Below, one piece after another: positions 26,316 to 35,909 of a stretch of DNA of 55,471 nucleotides. Made by a program: the position numbers and the translations under genes. The notes under the pieces are model-generated. The model did no database searches. It was not told the DNA's origin and saw nothing but the letters and a program-made list of their open reading frames with translations. This stretch comes from Bacillota bacterium. GTDB lineage: Bacteria; Bacillota; Clostridia; Lachnospirales; Lachnospiraceae. The DNA lies in contig JAEZTJ010000098.1 of NCBI GenBank assembly GCA_023421505.1, forward strand, positions 1-55,471. Direction: 5' to 3'. Each line of letters opens with the position of its first letter. The first letter of the stretch is position 1.

Positions 26316-27709
26316 AATATAGAACCTTTCTGGCAACCCTGATCCTTTTTTTGCTTTTTTTTAATTTTGGAATATTGATGATAACTGTAACTACTTTCAA
26401 GGACATGATCCGTAGTTCAAAGGACAAAAGTCTTGGAGAACATTATTTTATTACATCAGCACTGGTGAAAGACTTTGATGCATTAACGCAGCGTAATGTC
26501 AATATTGATAACTCCTTAAATGAATTGCTTAGATCCTATCAATATCTGTCAGATGATAAAAAGGTAAGGCTGGTATTGTATAAGAATTATGAGCCTGTAT
26601 ATGCAGATCATTTGGAAATTGAATTAGATAATTCTATAACAGAGGTACCTGAGGATGGTGACCGTATTTTATGGTTCAAACAAAAGAATGAGCATACTTT
26701 TGTTACTGTAGCAGGAAAGCTTCCTAATCCCTATGCTTCCTATACATTGGCCTATCTATATGATATGAAGGAGGAAGTTGCTTCCTGGAAACATATGAAG
26801 AATATACTTTTCCTTTCAGGTGCTTTTCTTTCCGGTATTCTTGCTTTATTCCTGTTGCTATTACTAAATCGTATCTTCAAGCCTTTAACCCAGATTACAC
26901 AGACCTCTCATGATATCGCTGCCGGCGCATATGATACCAGGCTATTGGTAACCGGGCACGATGAATTATCTGAAATGGCGCAAAGCTTTAATCATATGGC
27001 TGATGAAATTCAGTGCCAGATGAAGGAGCTTATTCAAGCAGCAGATAAAAAGCAGCAATTTATTGATAATTTTGCTCATGAACTTCGAACCCCGCTTACC
27101 GCTATCTATGGATATGCAGAATATATACAAAAGGCAGCTGTTAGTGAGGAGGAGAAGTTATCTGCTATTAATTACATTATGTCGGAAAGCCGTCGTATGC
27201 AGACAATGGCCTACCAGCTACTGGAGCTGGCAAATCTTAAGAATGACCAGCTTGTTTGGGAGAAGCTTAATTTGTCAGAATTATTTCAGACTGTTTTACA
27301 TACCTTGCATAGTAAAATTGTAGAGAAGAACTTAAAGGTTGAAGTGATCTGCAAGCTTGAAACAATATCGGGAGATGCCTGCCTGTTAGAAAGTCTCCTC
27401 ATTAATCTGATAGACAATGCGATTAAGGCCTGCGAAGTGGGCGGTCATATTATCCTTCGTGCTGCTAAAGAAGGAGGAGAAAAGACGATATATATTCAGG
27501 ATAGTGGAAAAGGAATGACGCCAGAAGTATTAAAGCATGCAATGGAACCTTTTTATAGAGGTGAAAAATCTCGTAATAGAAAGGATGGAGGTGCAGGCCT
27601 TGGACTTGCAATCTGTAACCAGATAGCATCAAGTCATAACGCAAAGCTGGAGTTCATGAGCCAACCGGGAGATGGAACAACTGTTAAATTAAATTTTACA
27701 ACTCCATAA
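26312..27709 (+). CDS. HAMP-containing sensor histidine kinase
   Basis: A 465-residue membrane kinase. TM1 is near 7-28, a short extracytoplasmic sensor of about 140 residues follows, and TM2 is near 168-190. Then come HAMP, the HisKA motif with H256 (FAHELRTPLTAIYGYAE), and the ATPase boxes NLIDNAIKAC, DSGKGM and GAGLGLAI. It partners the OmpR-type regulator. The stimulus is unknown; the secreted protein gene at 27988 is the nearest candidate target. Confidence 0.94.
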   Translation: MKYRTFLATLILFLLFFNFGILMITVTTFKDMIRSSKDKSLGEHYFITSALVKDFDALTQRNVNIDNSLNELLRSYQYLSDDKKVRLVLYKNYEPVYADHLEIELDNSITEVPEDGDRILWFKQKNEHTFVTVAGKLPNPYASYTLAYLYDMKEEVASWKHMKNILFLSGAFLSGILALFLLLLLNRIFKPLTQITQTSHDIAAGAYDTRLLVTGHDELSEMAQSFNHMADEIQCQMKELIQAADKKQQFIDNFAHELRTPLTAIYGYAEYIQKAAVSEEEKLSAINYIMSESRRMQTMAYQLLELANLKNDQLVWEKLNLSELFQTVLHTLHSKIVEKNLKVEVICKLETISGDACLLESLLINLIDNAIKACEVGGHIILRAAKEGGEKTIYIQDSGKGMTPEVLKHAMEPFYRGEKSRNRKDGGAGLGLAICNQIASSHNAKLEFMSQPGDGTTVKLNFTTP

Positions 27710-27805
27710 TAACTTGATGATGATTTTATAATCTTCCCCATTTATAGTGATTACTGTGATCACACAAAACGGCGGTGCTTTCGGTATTTACCGAGAGTAC
27801 ATAAT

Positions 27806-27956
27806 TAGGTGATTGCGAAACGATATAGTTTTGCTAATTGTATACACAGCATATACTATTCCTACGCTCCAACGCTCTTATGAGCTTAACTTCCGCTCCG
27901 GAATAGTATATGCTGTGTATACAATACTTACAATTACTGAGTTTCGTAATTATCTA
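27806..27956 (+). repeat. MITE-like element copy 1, with 12-bp flanking direct repeats
   Basis: The 151-bp element starts TAGGTGATTGCGAAAC and ends GTTTCGTAATTATCTA, so the ends are imperfect inverted repeats. Inside, a 24-base arm (27839-27862) is exactly inverted at 27900-27923, giving a long hairpin. The 12-mer AGAGTACATAAT occurs immediately on both sides (27794-27805 and 27957-27968), as expected of a target-site duplication. The element carries no gene and sits 31 bases before the 27988 start. Confidence 0.8.
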
Positions 27957-27987
27957 AGAGTACATAATAATTGAAAGGAGATATATA

Positions 27988-28917
27988 ATGAAAAGAAAAT
28001 TATTAGGAGGAAGCACATTAAAAAAATCAGTTTTAACTGCTGCCGCACTTATAGGAGCAAGCACATTATTGTTCCAGGGCTTCGCTCAGGCAGCTACGAG
28101 GGCGGAATATTCAAAGATTAATACGGTTCCTACTAACTATGTAAGTAGTATCAAAGAGGCATCAGAGAATACAGAAAAAAGTTTACTTAAGGGTTATAAA
28201 AAAGGTAATTATAAGGTAAGTGCAAATGAGCTTGAATACTATCAAAAGGCATCACCGACAAGCAAGGATATCAAGAAGGAAGCTGCTGCAGAAATCTGTG
28301 CACAGGCAATTTGGGAGATTTTTGAAGTAAGTCTTGATGGTCAGGAAATCAAGACTGGTTATGCCCCGGCTACCGAAGGCCTGCCTCGCTCCAACTGGAA
28401 CTGCGATGTATATGTAGGTGGAAAACTTGCTTATTATGTATGCCTTGATTCTGTAACAGGAGATTTATTAGCTGTTGGAAAGGAAAGAACCTTAAAGGAA
28501 GAGGTTTCTGTTGCTTTTGATAAAAAGCTTGATAAAAATCCTAAGGAATATTTGGATTTGGCAAGGAAAACTGCTGAGCAGCTTGATGTTGTTCATGGTA
28601 AAGTAAAGTCAGTTGAATATGTTGGTCAGGGTTATAACAACAACGATCCTACAATTTCAACTGAAATAATCGGAGAAAATGGCGAAATAGCACTGATGTC
28701 TTTCTCACGTTATGATAAGTCTATTTTAGGCATCAACTATAGCAATTTGTATAAACCCTCTATGGAGCATGCAAAAAAGGTGGAGGAAGAGCAAAGGAAA
28801 AAGCTGGAGGAGAAAATAAAAAAATCTCAGGAATCTCACAAATATGAAGAGCCTGGTCTTGTTATTTATGAAGAAGATGGGGATCAGTTAAAGGAGACAT
28901 TTGTTCCTGTGAAGTAA
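27988..28917 (+). CDS. Secreted protein of unknown function
   Basis: A 309-residue protein with a clear signal peptide (basic start MKRKLLGGSTLKK, hydrophobic core, cleavage near AQAA at about 36). The mature part holds two alpha/beta segments that resemble PepSY/YcdB-like units (VYVGGKLAYYVCLDSVTGDL and TEIIGENGEIALMSFSRY), but I cannot assign a family. The last 45 residues are charged and coiled-coil-like (EEEQRKKLEEKIKKSQESH). AAAGGAG precedes ATG. The MITE-like element lies in its leader, and the two-component operon upstream may control it. Confidence 0.8.
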   Translation: MKRKLLGGSTLKKSVLTAAALIGASTLLFQGFAQAATRAEYSKINTVPTNYVSSIKEASENTEKSLLKGYKKGNYKVSANELEYYQKASPTSKDIKKEAAAEICAQAIWEIFEVSLDGQEIKTGYAPATEGLPRSNWNCDVYVGGKLAYYVCLDSVTGDLLAVGKERTLKEEVSVAFDKKLDKNPKEYLDLARKTAEQLDVVHGKVKSVEYVGQGYNNNDPTISTEIIGENGEIALMSFSRYDKSILGINYSNLYKPSMEHAKKVEEEQRKKLEEKIKKSQESHKYEEPGLVIYEEDGDQLKETFVPVK

Positions 28918-28997
28918 GTCTGAATAATGAGAAGATACAGTAAGGAATATTGGAAAAACTATTGTATCTCCTCATTATCATTCGAAGTTGTTAGATT

Positions 28998-29102
28998 AGA
29001 GTGTCAAAGCACTATGTATAAGCTGTTACGATATTTGGTAAATATACTATAATATTTCTGATATATTGCAGCAGTTAAGAATACAAAGTACTGTTGGCAC
29101 TC
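28998..29102. repeat. Inverted-repeat element between convergent genes
   Basis: AGAGTGTCAAAGCACTATG at the left is inverted at the right as GTACTGTTGGCACTCT with a few mismatches; about 60 bases separate the arms. It may be a small mobile remnant or a loose terminator. Confidence 0.35.
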
Positions 29103-29118
29103 TATTTCATTCAAACAC

Positions 29119-29712
29119 CTAATCAAGCCGTTTTATATTGCTTGGATTATATAGCATAGGAAGATTATCATTTTTGATTACCAAACCGGTATAATAATTA
29201 TGATTACCGGCCTGATCTACCGTATGCCAGCGTTTCATCAGTTCGTTATTAGGTATATAAGTATAGTTTGCCAGTGTCCAAGGATCCATGAATAGGATAC
29301 GGTCTTCCTCATATCCGCAGGCAACGACATAGTGTGAGTCCCTCCAGTCATAGGTGTAATCAACAGGATCATCCTTCCAGGCCTGTAGCAAAAGAAGGGG
29401 TGTAATTTTGATATCGATAAGACTTTTTAGAGTCTCAATACTCATTTCTATATGATAGGCGGCATAAAAACCTAGCATTTCCATGAAGTTAATAATGTTT
29501 TGATAATCAGTTCCATATAATGGCTTTTGCTTTAACATCTCAGAGAGTACATCCTGTCTGTAGATAATCCCGTAGCAAGCAAGTATAGATTGTACACATG
29601 CAACACCGCAGGTATATGGGGTTTCCTGAAAGCATAACGGGACAGGAATAAATTGTCTTTGGGTGTTCTTTTCTATTACGGAAGTAGTATACTCCTCTTC
29701 CCTTGATAGCAT
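29119..29712 (-). CDS. C39-like cysteine peptidase family protein
   Basis: A 197-residue protein with the papain-like C39 arrangement: oxyanion Gln and catalytic Cys in QETPYTCGVACVQSIL, His in DSHYVVACGYE, and Asp in MDPW. No signal peptide or export domains are visible, so it is a cytoplasmic stand-alone peptidase-like protein (Peptidase_C39_2 type) rather than a bacteriocin exporter. I prefer ATG 29712 because AAAGGAG lies 8 bases before it; the upstream ATG at 29742 has no site. The gene is alone, and its substrate is unknown. Confidence 0.8.
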   Translation of the reverse strand: MLSREEEYTTSVIEKNTQRQFIPVPLCFQETPYTCGVACVQSILACYGIIYRQDVLSEMLKQKPLYGTDYQNIINFMEMLGFYAAYHIEMSIETLKSLIDIKITPLLLLQAWKDDPVDYTYDWRDSHYVVACGYEEDRILFMDPWTLANYTYIPNNELMKRWHTVDQAGNHNYYTGLVIKNDNLPMLYNPSNIKRLD

Positions 29713-29815
29713 AGTAATCGCTCCTTTAGCCCTAGAAATCATTCTCTATAATCACAATATATGTTATTATGTCGAATAAGGTGATTATTTAGACTAAAGA
29801 AGCATAATAAAACAC

Positions 29816-30235
29816 TTATCTAAGTAAGGGTAAAAATCCGGTCAATTTATTAACCTTCTTCTTATTTCCATAAATCGCAATTCCCAGATAGTTGAAATCT
29901 TCTTCAGCAAGGCTTTTTGCATTGTCGATATAATCCTTATATTCCATGCAGCCTTGGGCCACATCAGAGAAATCTACAGTTAGTAAATCACTGAAATCAT
30001 CGCTATATAGCTTGGTTCTTAAACTTCTTATAAATTCCTTCGTTCCTTTCAAGATAGGGATTGGTAGCTTGGTTATACCCATATGCACCAGGTTGGAAGC
30101 ATCCCTGACATCTTCTCCCACATATTCAGGAATAAGTTTTCCTAAGGTCATTCCCAAAATAACAGAGGTATTTGCAAGTACTCCGGTAGGAAGCTCTTCA
30201 TCTGCTACGATTACACATTTTACTTCTGAATTCAT
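29816..30235 (-). CDS. DUF2000 domain protein
   Basis: About 139 residues of the DUF2000 family (PF09391), related to peptidyl-tRNA hydrolase 2-like folds: KCVIVADEELPTGVLANTS, LGMTLGKLIPEYVGEDV, ITKLPIPILKG and LGIAIYGNKKKVNKLTG. No reaction is established. ATG 30235 lies 11 bases after AGGAG; an in-frame GTG at 30247 overlaps that site, so I reject it. It diverges from the deacetylase gene. Confidence 0.85.
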   Translation of the reverse strand: MNSEVKCVIVADEELPTGVLANTSVILGMTLGKLIPEYVGEDVRDASNLVHMGITKLPIPILKGTKEFIRSLRTKLYSDDFSDLLTVDFSDVAQGCMEYKDYIDNAKSLAEEDFNYLGIAIYGNKKKVNKLTGFLPLLR

Positions 30236-30470
30236 AATTACATACACTCCTAAAATATAAGTTGTGACAGGTTTACATAATCTACATATTAGGAATTACG
30301 ATGAATAATAATTAATATTGTAAATCTGCCCGGGGATTTAATATAGCATAAGGTTTTATTCAATTCTTGTATCATATTGCAGAAATTCTATTATTAGACA
30401 ATCCTTAACAGGAATGACAGACTGTTATTTCAAATATATATTAATAATCATATTTAATGGAGTAATTATC

Positions 30471-31277
30471 TTGAGAAAAAATTATATTAAAATAATTGCC
30501 GGAGTAGTTGCCTTTACTCTATTGTATTTTCTTGGTGGAGGAATAGCAATGCTTGCGAATGCTTATGAGAAGGGAAGTATTAAGGAAACAGCTGCGGAAA
30601 ACTGGGGACTCGGTTTTTCTGTTGAGGGGCAGCCGCCGACGGCAAAAGCTACTGCGGCAGAGCTTAAGAAATATGATACATACTATATCGGAGATACAAA
30701 AAAGAAGACGATCTATTTGACTTTTGATGCAGGCTATGAAAACGGATATACCCCTGCCATATTAGATGCTTTGAAGAAGCATAATGTGCATGCTGCCTTT
30801 TTTCTGGTTGGAAATTATATATCCACAAGTCCTGATTTGGTAAAAAGAATGTTGGAGGAAGGTCATATAGTAGCAAATCATACTTATTCTCATCCTAATA
30901 TGTCAAATCTATCCTCGAAAGATGCTTTCTGTAAGGAATTAGAATCTTTGGAATGTGCTTATAAAGAGGTCACCGGTAATCAAATGGTAAAATACTATCG
31001 GCCGCCACAGGGAAAATATTGCGTGAATAACTTGAAGATGGCGAAGGAAATGGGTTATAAGACCTTTTTCTGGAGCCTTGCCTATGTTGACTGGTATAAT
31101 GATAAACAGCCAACGAAGGCAGAGGCATTTAAAAAACTGCTTGGTAGAATTCATCCCGGTGCAATTGTTCTTCTTCACAGCACCTCTAAGACGAATTCAG
31201 AAATCCTAGATGAGCTCCTCACAAAGTGGGAGGAGATGGGTTATAGCTTTGGATCACTTAACGAACTGGTTCAATAA
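30471..31277 (+). CDS. pdaA: PdaA-type polysaccharide deacetylase
   Basis: A 268-residue exported NodB-family enzyme. Motifs are TFDAGYEN (motif 1, the PdaA-specific form), HTYSHP (motif 2) and RPPQGKY (motif 3), with WGLGFSVEGQPP near the start. In Bacillus, PdaA removes acetyl groups from muramic acid to make the muramic-delta-lactam of spore cortex, so this supports a spore former. I chose TTG 30471 (TGGAG 8 bases upstream), which gives a standard membrane-targeting start MRKNYIKIIAGVVAFTLLYF; ATG 30414 has a badly spaced site. It ends 16 bases from the convergent ABC exporter gene. Confidence 0.9.
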   Translation: MRKNYIKIIAGVVAFTLLYFLGGGIAMLANAYEKGSIKETAAENWGLGFSVEGQPPTAKATAAELKKYDTYYIGDTKKKTIYLTFDAGYENGYTPAILDALKKHNVHAAFFLVGNYISTSPDLVKRMLEEGHIVANHTYSHPNMSNLSSKDAFCKELESLECAYKEVTGNQMVKYYRPPQGKYCVNNLKMAKEMGYKTFFWSLAYVDWYNDKQPTKAEAFKKLLGRIHPGAIVLLHSTSKTNSEILDELLTKWEEMGYSFGSLNELVQ

Positions 31278-31293
31278 AAGCTTTGCTTCGATT

Positions 31294-33024
31294 TTATTTT
31301 GTAAGTTGAGCCTCATTCAAACGCTTATATAGGCCCTCCTGCATAAGCAGCTCTTTGTGGGTTCCGCTTTGTACGATATGCCCCTCCTCAAGTACAAGAA
31401 TGATATCAGCGTTTTGAATGGTGGACAATCGATGTGCAATTGCTACGATGGTTCTTGTTCCTGCAAGATCCGCTATTGCTTTTTGAATTTCTCGTTCTGT
31501 CTGAACGTCTACGGAAGCAGTAGCTTCATCAAGAATGATAATCGGTGCCTTTCGAAGAATAGCACGGGCAATTGCAATTCGCTGCTTCTGTCCACCTGAA
31601 AGACGCATGCCGCGTTCTCCAACCTGGGTCTCATACTGATTTGGCATCTCCAGGATATTATCATGAATTCTGGCTGCCTTTGCTGCAGCGATGATTTCTT
31701 CCCGGCTGGCTGTAGGATCTGCGTAACCAATATTTTCTTCTATTGTCCCATTAAACAGAAAGGTATCTTGAAGGACAGGAGCAATATTGGAGCGTAGGCT
31801 TTGAAGCGTAACCGTTTTGATATCCTTACCATCAATTTTAATCGTACCGGCAGTCGGATCATAAAAACGGGAGATTAACTGTGTTAGTGTGGTCTTTCCT
31901 ACACCGGTAGGACCGACTAGGGCAATCATCTGACCGGGCTTACAGGAGAAATTGATATTTTTTAATAAACTCACCTTATCATCATAGCTAAAATCTACAC
32001 CATCAAAGGAGATACTGCCATGAACCTCTGATAGTACCTCTGCCTCCGGTGTATCCGTGATATCATTCGGAGTCTCAAGTACTGACATGACACGTTCTGC
32101 TCCTGCATAGGCTTGCTGCATATCTTCAAGTATTCGTGCAAGACCGGATATCGGAGTATAGAAGAGGGATAGGTAAAGTAAAAAGGCTACAATATCGGAT
32201 ATAGAGAGTTCGTTTGAAAATGCAAGAATACCACCTACTCCGATGACAATTACCGTTCCTATAGAGGATAGAAATTCTACCGCAGGATGAAAAGCAGCAC
32301 TTAGGTTTAGCGCGTGCAGAATTGCTTTCGTATGATTCTCTGCATGGATATTGATCTGCTCTTTTTCATAGCTTTCCTGTCCGAAGGCTTGAATCTCATG
32401 AATACCGGAGAAATTATCCTGTAGCTTAGCATTTAGTCCAGCCAGAGCTTTCTGGGACTTCTTGAAATTTGGTTGTACTTTTTTGGAGAAAATCCAACCA
32501 GAATATAAGATTAGAGGAATTGGTATACAGGTTAAGAGAGCCAGTTTTACATTAATGCTTAAAAGTATAAGCATTACACCAATAACTGTTACAATATTGG
32601 TAAACATTTCAGGGATAATATGTGCATAAAGCAGCTCAAAGGTAGCGGTATCGTTGATTACTCTGCTCATTAGGTCGCCAGTCTGTTTATCATGAAAAAA
32701 GTTCATGGAGAAGCCTTGTATTTTATGATATAAATTGATGCGGATATCCTTAACGAGATTCCAGGCTGCTTTATGAGCAAGAAAATTACTCAGATAACGG
32801 AATAAGATTCGCATAAGATAAAGCAGGATTAAGGTTATCGTAAGTTGATAAAGTTTATATCTCCAGTTTTCTGTATTGTTACTTTGTACTAATGCAGTGA
32901 TGGAGGAAAGAAGCTTCGGTGCAATAAGATTGATTAATGTTAAAGCAAAGGTTGAAAGAATTGCAATAATATATAATGCTTTGTACCGAATCGCTTCTTT
33001 TCCTAATCTCCATAGAAGTTTCAT
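31294..33024 (-). CDS. ABC exporter, fused permease and ATPase
   Basis: A 576-residue half-transporter of the MsbA/LmrA type. Residues 1-310 hold six membrane helices. The ATPase follows, with Walker A GPTGVGKTT, Q-loop VLQDTFLFNGTIEENIGY, signature LSGGQKQR, Walker B IIILDEATASVD and switch His in AHRLSTI. It would act as a homodimer, exporting a lipid, drug or peptide; there is no peptidase domain. GGGGG precedes the ATG at 33024. It stands alone. Confidence 0.93.
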   Translation of the reverse strand: MKLLWRLGKEAIRYKALYIIAILSTFALTLINLIAPKLLSSITALVQSNNTENWRYKLYQLTITLILLYLMRILFRYLSNFLAHKAAWNLVKDIRINLYHKIQGFSMNFFHDKQTGDLMSRVINDTATFELLYAHIIPEMFTNIVTVIGVMLILLSINVKLALLTCIPIPLILYSGWIFSKKVQPNFKKSQKALAGLNAKLQDNFSGIHEIQAFGQESYEKEQINIHAENHTKAILHALNLSAAFHPAVEFLSSIGTVIVIGVGGILAFSNELSISDIVAFLLYLSLFYTPISGLARILEDMQQAYAGAERVMSVLETPNDITDTPEAEVLSEVHGSISFDGVDFSYDDKVSLLKNINFSCKPGQMIALVGPTGVGKTTLTQLISRFYDPTAGTIKIDGKDIKTVTLQSLRSNIAPVLQDTFLFNGTIEENIGYADPTASREEIIAAAKAARIHDNILEMPNQYETQVGERGMRLSGGQKQRIAIARAILRKAPIIILDEATASVDVQTEREIQKAIADLAGTRTIVAIAHRLSTIQNADIILVLEEGHIVQSGTHKELLMQEGLYKRLNEAQLTK

Positions 33025-33240
33025 TCGTTAAGCCCCCTTGAAATAATGAATAATGCATATAAAGTCTATTGTAACAAAAAATTAGATTATGTAAATAGAC
33101 ATGTTAAAAAAGTACTTTATGTAGATTTATGTAATAAGTAAACCTTTACACTTTGTTATAATGTAGAACCTGTGAATTATTTTTAAGATTGAAAGTAATA
33201 ATAAGGCTCTATTTCTTATATATTGATTTACAAAGAAGAT

Positions 33241-33386
33241 TAGGTGATTGCGAAATGATATAGTTTTACTAATTGTATACACAGCATATACTATTCCTTC
33301 GCTCCAATGCTTCTATATGCATAACTTCTGTATTGGAATAGTATCTACTGTGTATAAATGCAGGTAATGAGTTTCGCAACTATCGA
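33241..33386 (+). repeat. MITE-like element copy 2, with 11-bp flanking direct repeats
   Basis: The 146-bp element starts TAGGTGATTGCGAAAT and ends GTTTCGCAACTATCGA. The left half is nearly identical to copy 1 at 27806. An internal inverted pair (ACAGCATATACTATTCC against GGAATAGTATCTACTGT) gives a long hairpin. It is flanked by ACAAAGAAGAT (33230-33240) and ACAAAGAAAAT (33387-33397), 10 of 11 bases alike. It lies between the divergent ABC exporter and terC starts; 33025-33240 shows nothing else recognisable. Confidence 0.8.
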
Positions 33387-33413
33387 ACAAAGAAAATAAT
33401 TGGGGGGAATGTC

Positions 33414-34226
33414 TTGTCAGCTGGAAAAGCATTTACAAGAGTACTATTCTGGTTTGATTTGGCTCTATGTGCAGATATCGGTATCCTTCTTTTTGCGGGC
33501 AAGGAAAAAGCCATGGAATTCTTATCCGGGTATATTATTGAACAGAGTCTGAGTATAGACAACCTGTTCTTATTCATATTAATATTCTCTGGTTTTGGCA
33601 TCAAAGCGGAGCATCAAAAAAGAGTATTGAATTACGGAATAGCCGGTGCTTTTATACTTAGGTTGATTTTTATTACACTTGGAGCGGCGGTTGTACATAA
33701 GTTTCATTCGATTTTGTATGTATTCGGTGTTATTCTTATTATAAGTGGCATAAAGATGCTACTAGGTCACAAGGATAATACGCATATTCAGGATAGTAAA
33801 ATAATTAAAATAGTAAGCTGTGCTATTCCAGTATCAGAAAAGTTTGAGGGAGATAGTTTTTTTGTTCGTCATAACAAGCTGCTATATGCAACTCCCTTAT
33901 TTGTGATATTAGTAATGATTGAATTCTCGGATATTATATTCGCAGTTGATTCGATTCCGGCGATATTTTCTATCACGACGGATCCGCTGATCGTCTATAG
34001 TTCTAATATTTTTGCTATTTTAGGCCTTAGAAATATGTATTTTGTATTAGGAAAGCTTCATGAAAAATTTGAATTTGTTAAGTACGGTGTCGCTGCAATA
34101 CTGATTTTTACAGGAGCAAAGCTAACCTTTTTAATTTTCAATATTCATATTACTACGGAGTGGTCGCTGTTAATTATTATGTCAATTTTAGCTGGCAGTA
34201 TCGCTGCTTCAGTCATGCACCCATAA
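33414..34226 (+). CDS. TerC-family membrane protein
   Basis: A 270-residue integral membrane protein with about seven helices (PF03741). Conserved acidic motifs within helices are DLALCADIGILLFAG, EQSLSIDNLFLFIL and IEFSDIIFAVDSIPA. TerC/Alx/YceF-type proteins are implicated in manganese export and in metalating exported enzymes. TTG 33414 is the start, with GGGGGG about 7 bases upstream. I looked for a yybP-ykoY manganese riboswitch upstream and saw instead the MITE-like element. Confidence 0.9.
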   Translation: MSAGKAFTRVLFWFDLALCADIGILLFAGKEKAMEFLSGYIIEQSLSIDNLFLFILIFSGFGIKAEHQKRVLNYGIAGAFILRLIFITLGAAVVHKFHSILYVFGVILIISGIKMLLGHKDNTHIQDSKIIKIVSCAIPVSEKFEGDSFFVRHNKLLYATPLFVILVMIEFSDIIFAVDSIPAIFSITTDPLIVYSSNIFAILGLRNMYFVLGKLHEKFEFVKYGVAAILIFTGAKLTFLIFNIHITTEWSLLIIMSILAGSIAASVMHP

Positions 34227-34246
34227 TTCTCCATACATAATAGTAT

Positions 34247-34275
34247 TTGACATAATAAAAATTAAAGAGTAAAAT
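34247..34275 (+). promoter_or_regulatory. Sigma-A-type promoter for the 34362 chemoreceptor
   Basis: TTGACA (34247-34252) and TAAAAT (34270-34275) are separated by 17 bases. Confidence 0.6.
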
Positions 34276-34361
34276 TTAATAAATAGTATTAATTATGACT
34301 ATGTTACGGGCGATTAAATTGTTTCACAGTAAAAAACAAACGACAAACGGAGGGTTGCATC

Positions 34362-35819
34362 ATGGAGCAAAATATTATCTTAAACCAAATTAGAAAGATC
34401 AATAAATCTATTACAATTATTCTGGTTTTACTTTCAGTCCTATCAATAGCAGCAAGTTTTTATTTTAATATGCCGGTTCTGATAATTTCCACTGTTATGT
34501 ATATGTTTATAGCAGGCCTTGCCCTGTTATCAAGTAGGAAGAAAAAATTCGAGTCAGCATTGAGCTATATTATATGTATTGTAATTAGTTTATCTGTGGT
34601 AAGTGTTATTGATGATAAAAGTAGCTTCTACTTTATACTGATACCATTATCGATGTCGGCATTGTATTTTAATTTTAGACTGTTTATCACTACTGCTACG
34701 ATAACGAATGCTCTTATTATCGGTAGGATGATATTTATTTCGAAATTCGGTAGTGATACTATTACGCAGATTATACTGGTTAATTTTATTACGCTGATAT
34801 TGTATTTTATAACAATAGCAGGTAAGAAGCTAATTGCTGACGCTACGGCAGAAGCAAAGAATGCTGTTTTAACCTTGCAGGAGCTCAATTTGACAATGGA
34901 AGTAATTAATACGAATACGAAGGAGCTTAACGAAGAGATTGAAGGTAGTTATAGCAGTCTGCAGGCTGTTATGGAGATCAGTAATACGATGACAGCAAGT
35001 ATAAAGGAAGCAGCTGTGGGTGTTACGAATCAAGCTGACTCAATAGATCAGGTATATAATATGATTAATTCTGCAGATAAAAATGCTATTGAGTCGCAGC
35101 ACTCATCTAAGCAACTGAAAGAAATTGCTGATAATGCCAGCCTTTTAGTACTTAGTGGCTCTGATAAGATTAAGCAAATGAATGAACAAATGAATATTAT
35201 CAGCTATTCCGTTACAGAATCTGTGTCAACAGTTCATGAGCTACAGGAGAATATGGTTAAAATAAATGATTTCCTGAGTGCTATCAATCAAATCTCCGAG
35301 CAGACGAATTTATTATCCCTAAATGCATCTATAGAGGCTGCTCGTGCAGGAGAAGCAGGAAAAGGCTTCACTATTGTTGCCGATGAGGTCAGAAAATTAG
35401 CAGATCAAAGTGCAAAAACCGTAAATCAGATCAGTGTAATCGTTAATAATATTAATACAAAAATGCAAATTGTATTAGATAAAGTAGAAAGTGGAAACCA
35501 TGCTGTGAAGGAAGGGGAAGCTATAGTAAATGAAGTAGATGAAAGCTTTAGCAAAATTCGTATTTCCTTCAATGATATAGATGGTTACATAGCAACAGTC
35601 GAGGAGATGGTAGAGAAGACTTTAGCGGTATTCAATAAAATCCGAAATGAATCTGAAGGAATTGCAAGCATTGCTGAAGAGCATTCTGCTTCGATGCAGG
35701 AAATGCTTTCCACAATGGAAGAGGAAAATGATAAGATCAATAATATTTTTGATTTGATTCAGAAAATTACAAATTCGAGTAATAATCTCAGAGGGATTAT
35801 GCAAAAGAAGCAAAATTAA
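34362..35819 (+). CDS. Methyl-accepting chemotaxis protein with multi-helix membrane sensor
   Basis: A 485-residue chemoreceptor without an extracellular domain. Residues about 15-165 hold five to six membrane helices in place of a Cache or four-helix sensor, with no obvious HAMP. The signalling domain follows; its hairpin tip is NLLSLNASIEAARAGEAGKG and it ends in KKQN. It may sense membrane state or a membrane-soluble cue. GGAGG precedes ATG 34362. It has its own promoter and terminator. Confidence 0.9.
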   Translation: MEQNIILNQIRKINKSITIILVLLSVLSIAASFYFNMPVLIISTVMYMFIAGLALLSSRKKKFESALSYIICIVISLSVVSVIDDKSSFYFILIPLSMSALYFNFRLFITTATITNALIIGRMIFISKFGSDTITQIILVNFITLILYFITIAGKKLIADATAEAKNAVLTLQELNLTMEVINTNTKELNEEIEGSYSSLQAVMEISNTMTASIKEAAVGVTNQADSIDQVYNMINSADKNAIESQHSSKQLKEIADNASLLVLSGSDKIKQMNEQMNIISYSVTESVSTVHELQENMVKINDFLSAINQISEQTNLLSLNASIEAARAGEAGKGFTIVADEVRKLADQSAKTVNQISVIVNNINTKMQIVLDKVESGNHAVKEGEAIVNEVDESFSKIRISFNDIDGYIATVEEMVEKTLAVFNKIRNESEGIASIAEEHSASMQEMLSTMEEENDKINNIFDLIQKITNSSNNLRGIMQKKQN

Positions 35820-35909
35820 ACATAGTAATATAGTGATTCGATTCAGCGGTAGGCTGGCTGAATAGTGTTTTTGATATTATATAATTGGTAAAATTTCTAT
35901 AATGTGATT

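Noticed and set aside
29119..29742. The C39-like protein as part of a bacteriocin export system with the ABC exporter at 31294.
   Set aside because: It lacks membrane and ATPase domains, is not adjacent to the exporter, and no leader-peptide precursor gene was found.
33025..33413. A manganese (yybP-ykoY) riboswitch expected before terC.
   Set aside because: The region is filled by the MITE-like palindrome; the conserved riboswitch core was not seen.
34290..34320. GGCGATTAA upstream of the 34362 chemoreceptor as a sigma-28 flagellar promoter.
   Set aside because: No TAAA-type -35 box at the right distance, while a good TTGACA-N17-TAAAAT promoter lies just upstream.
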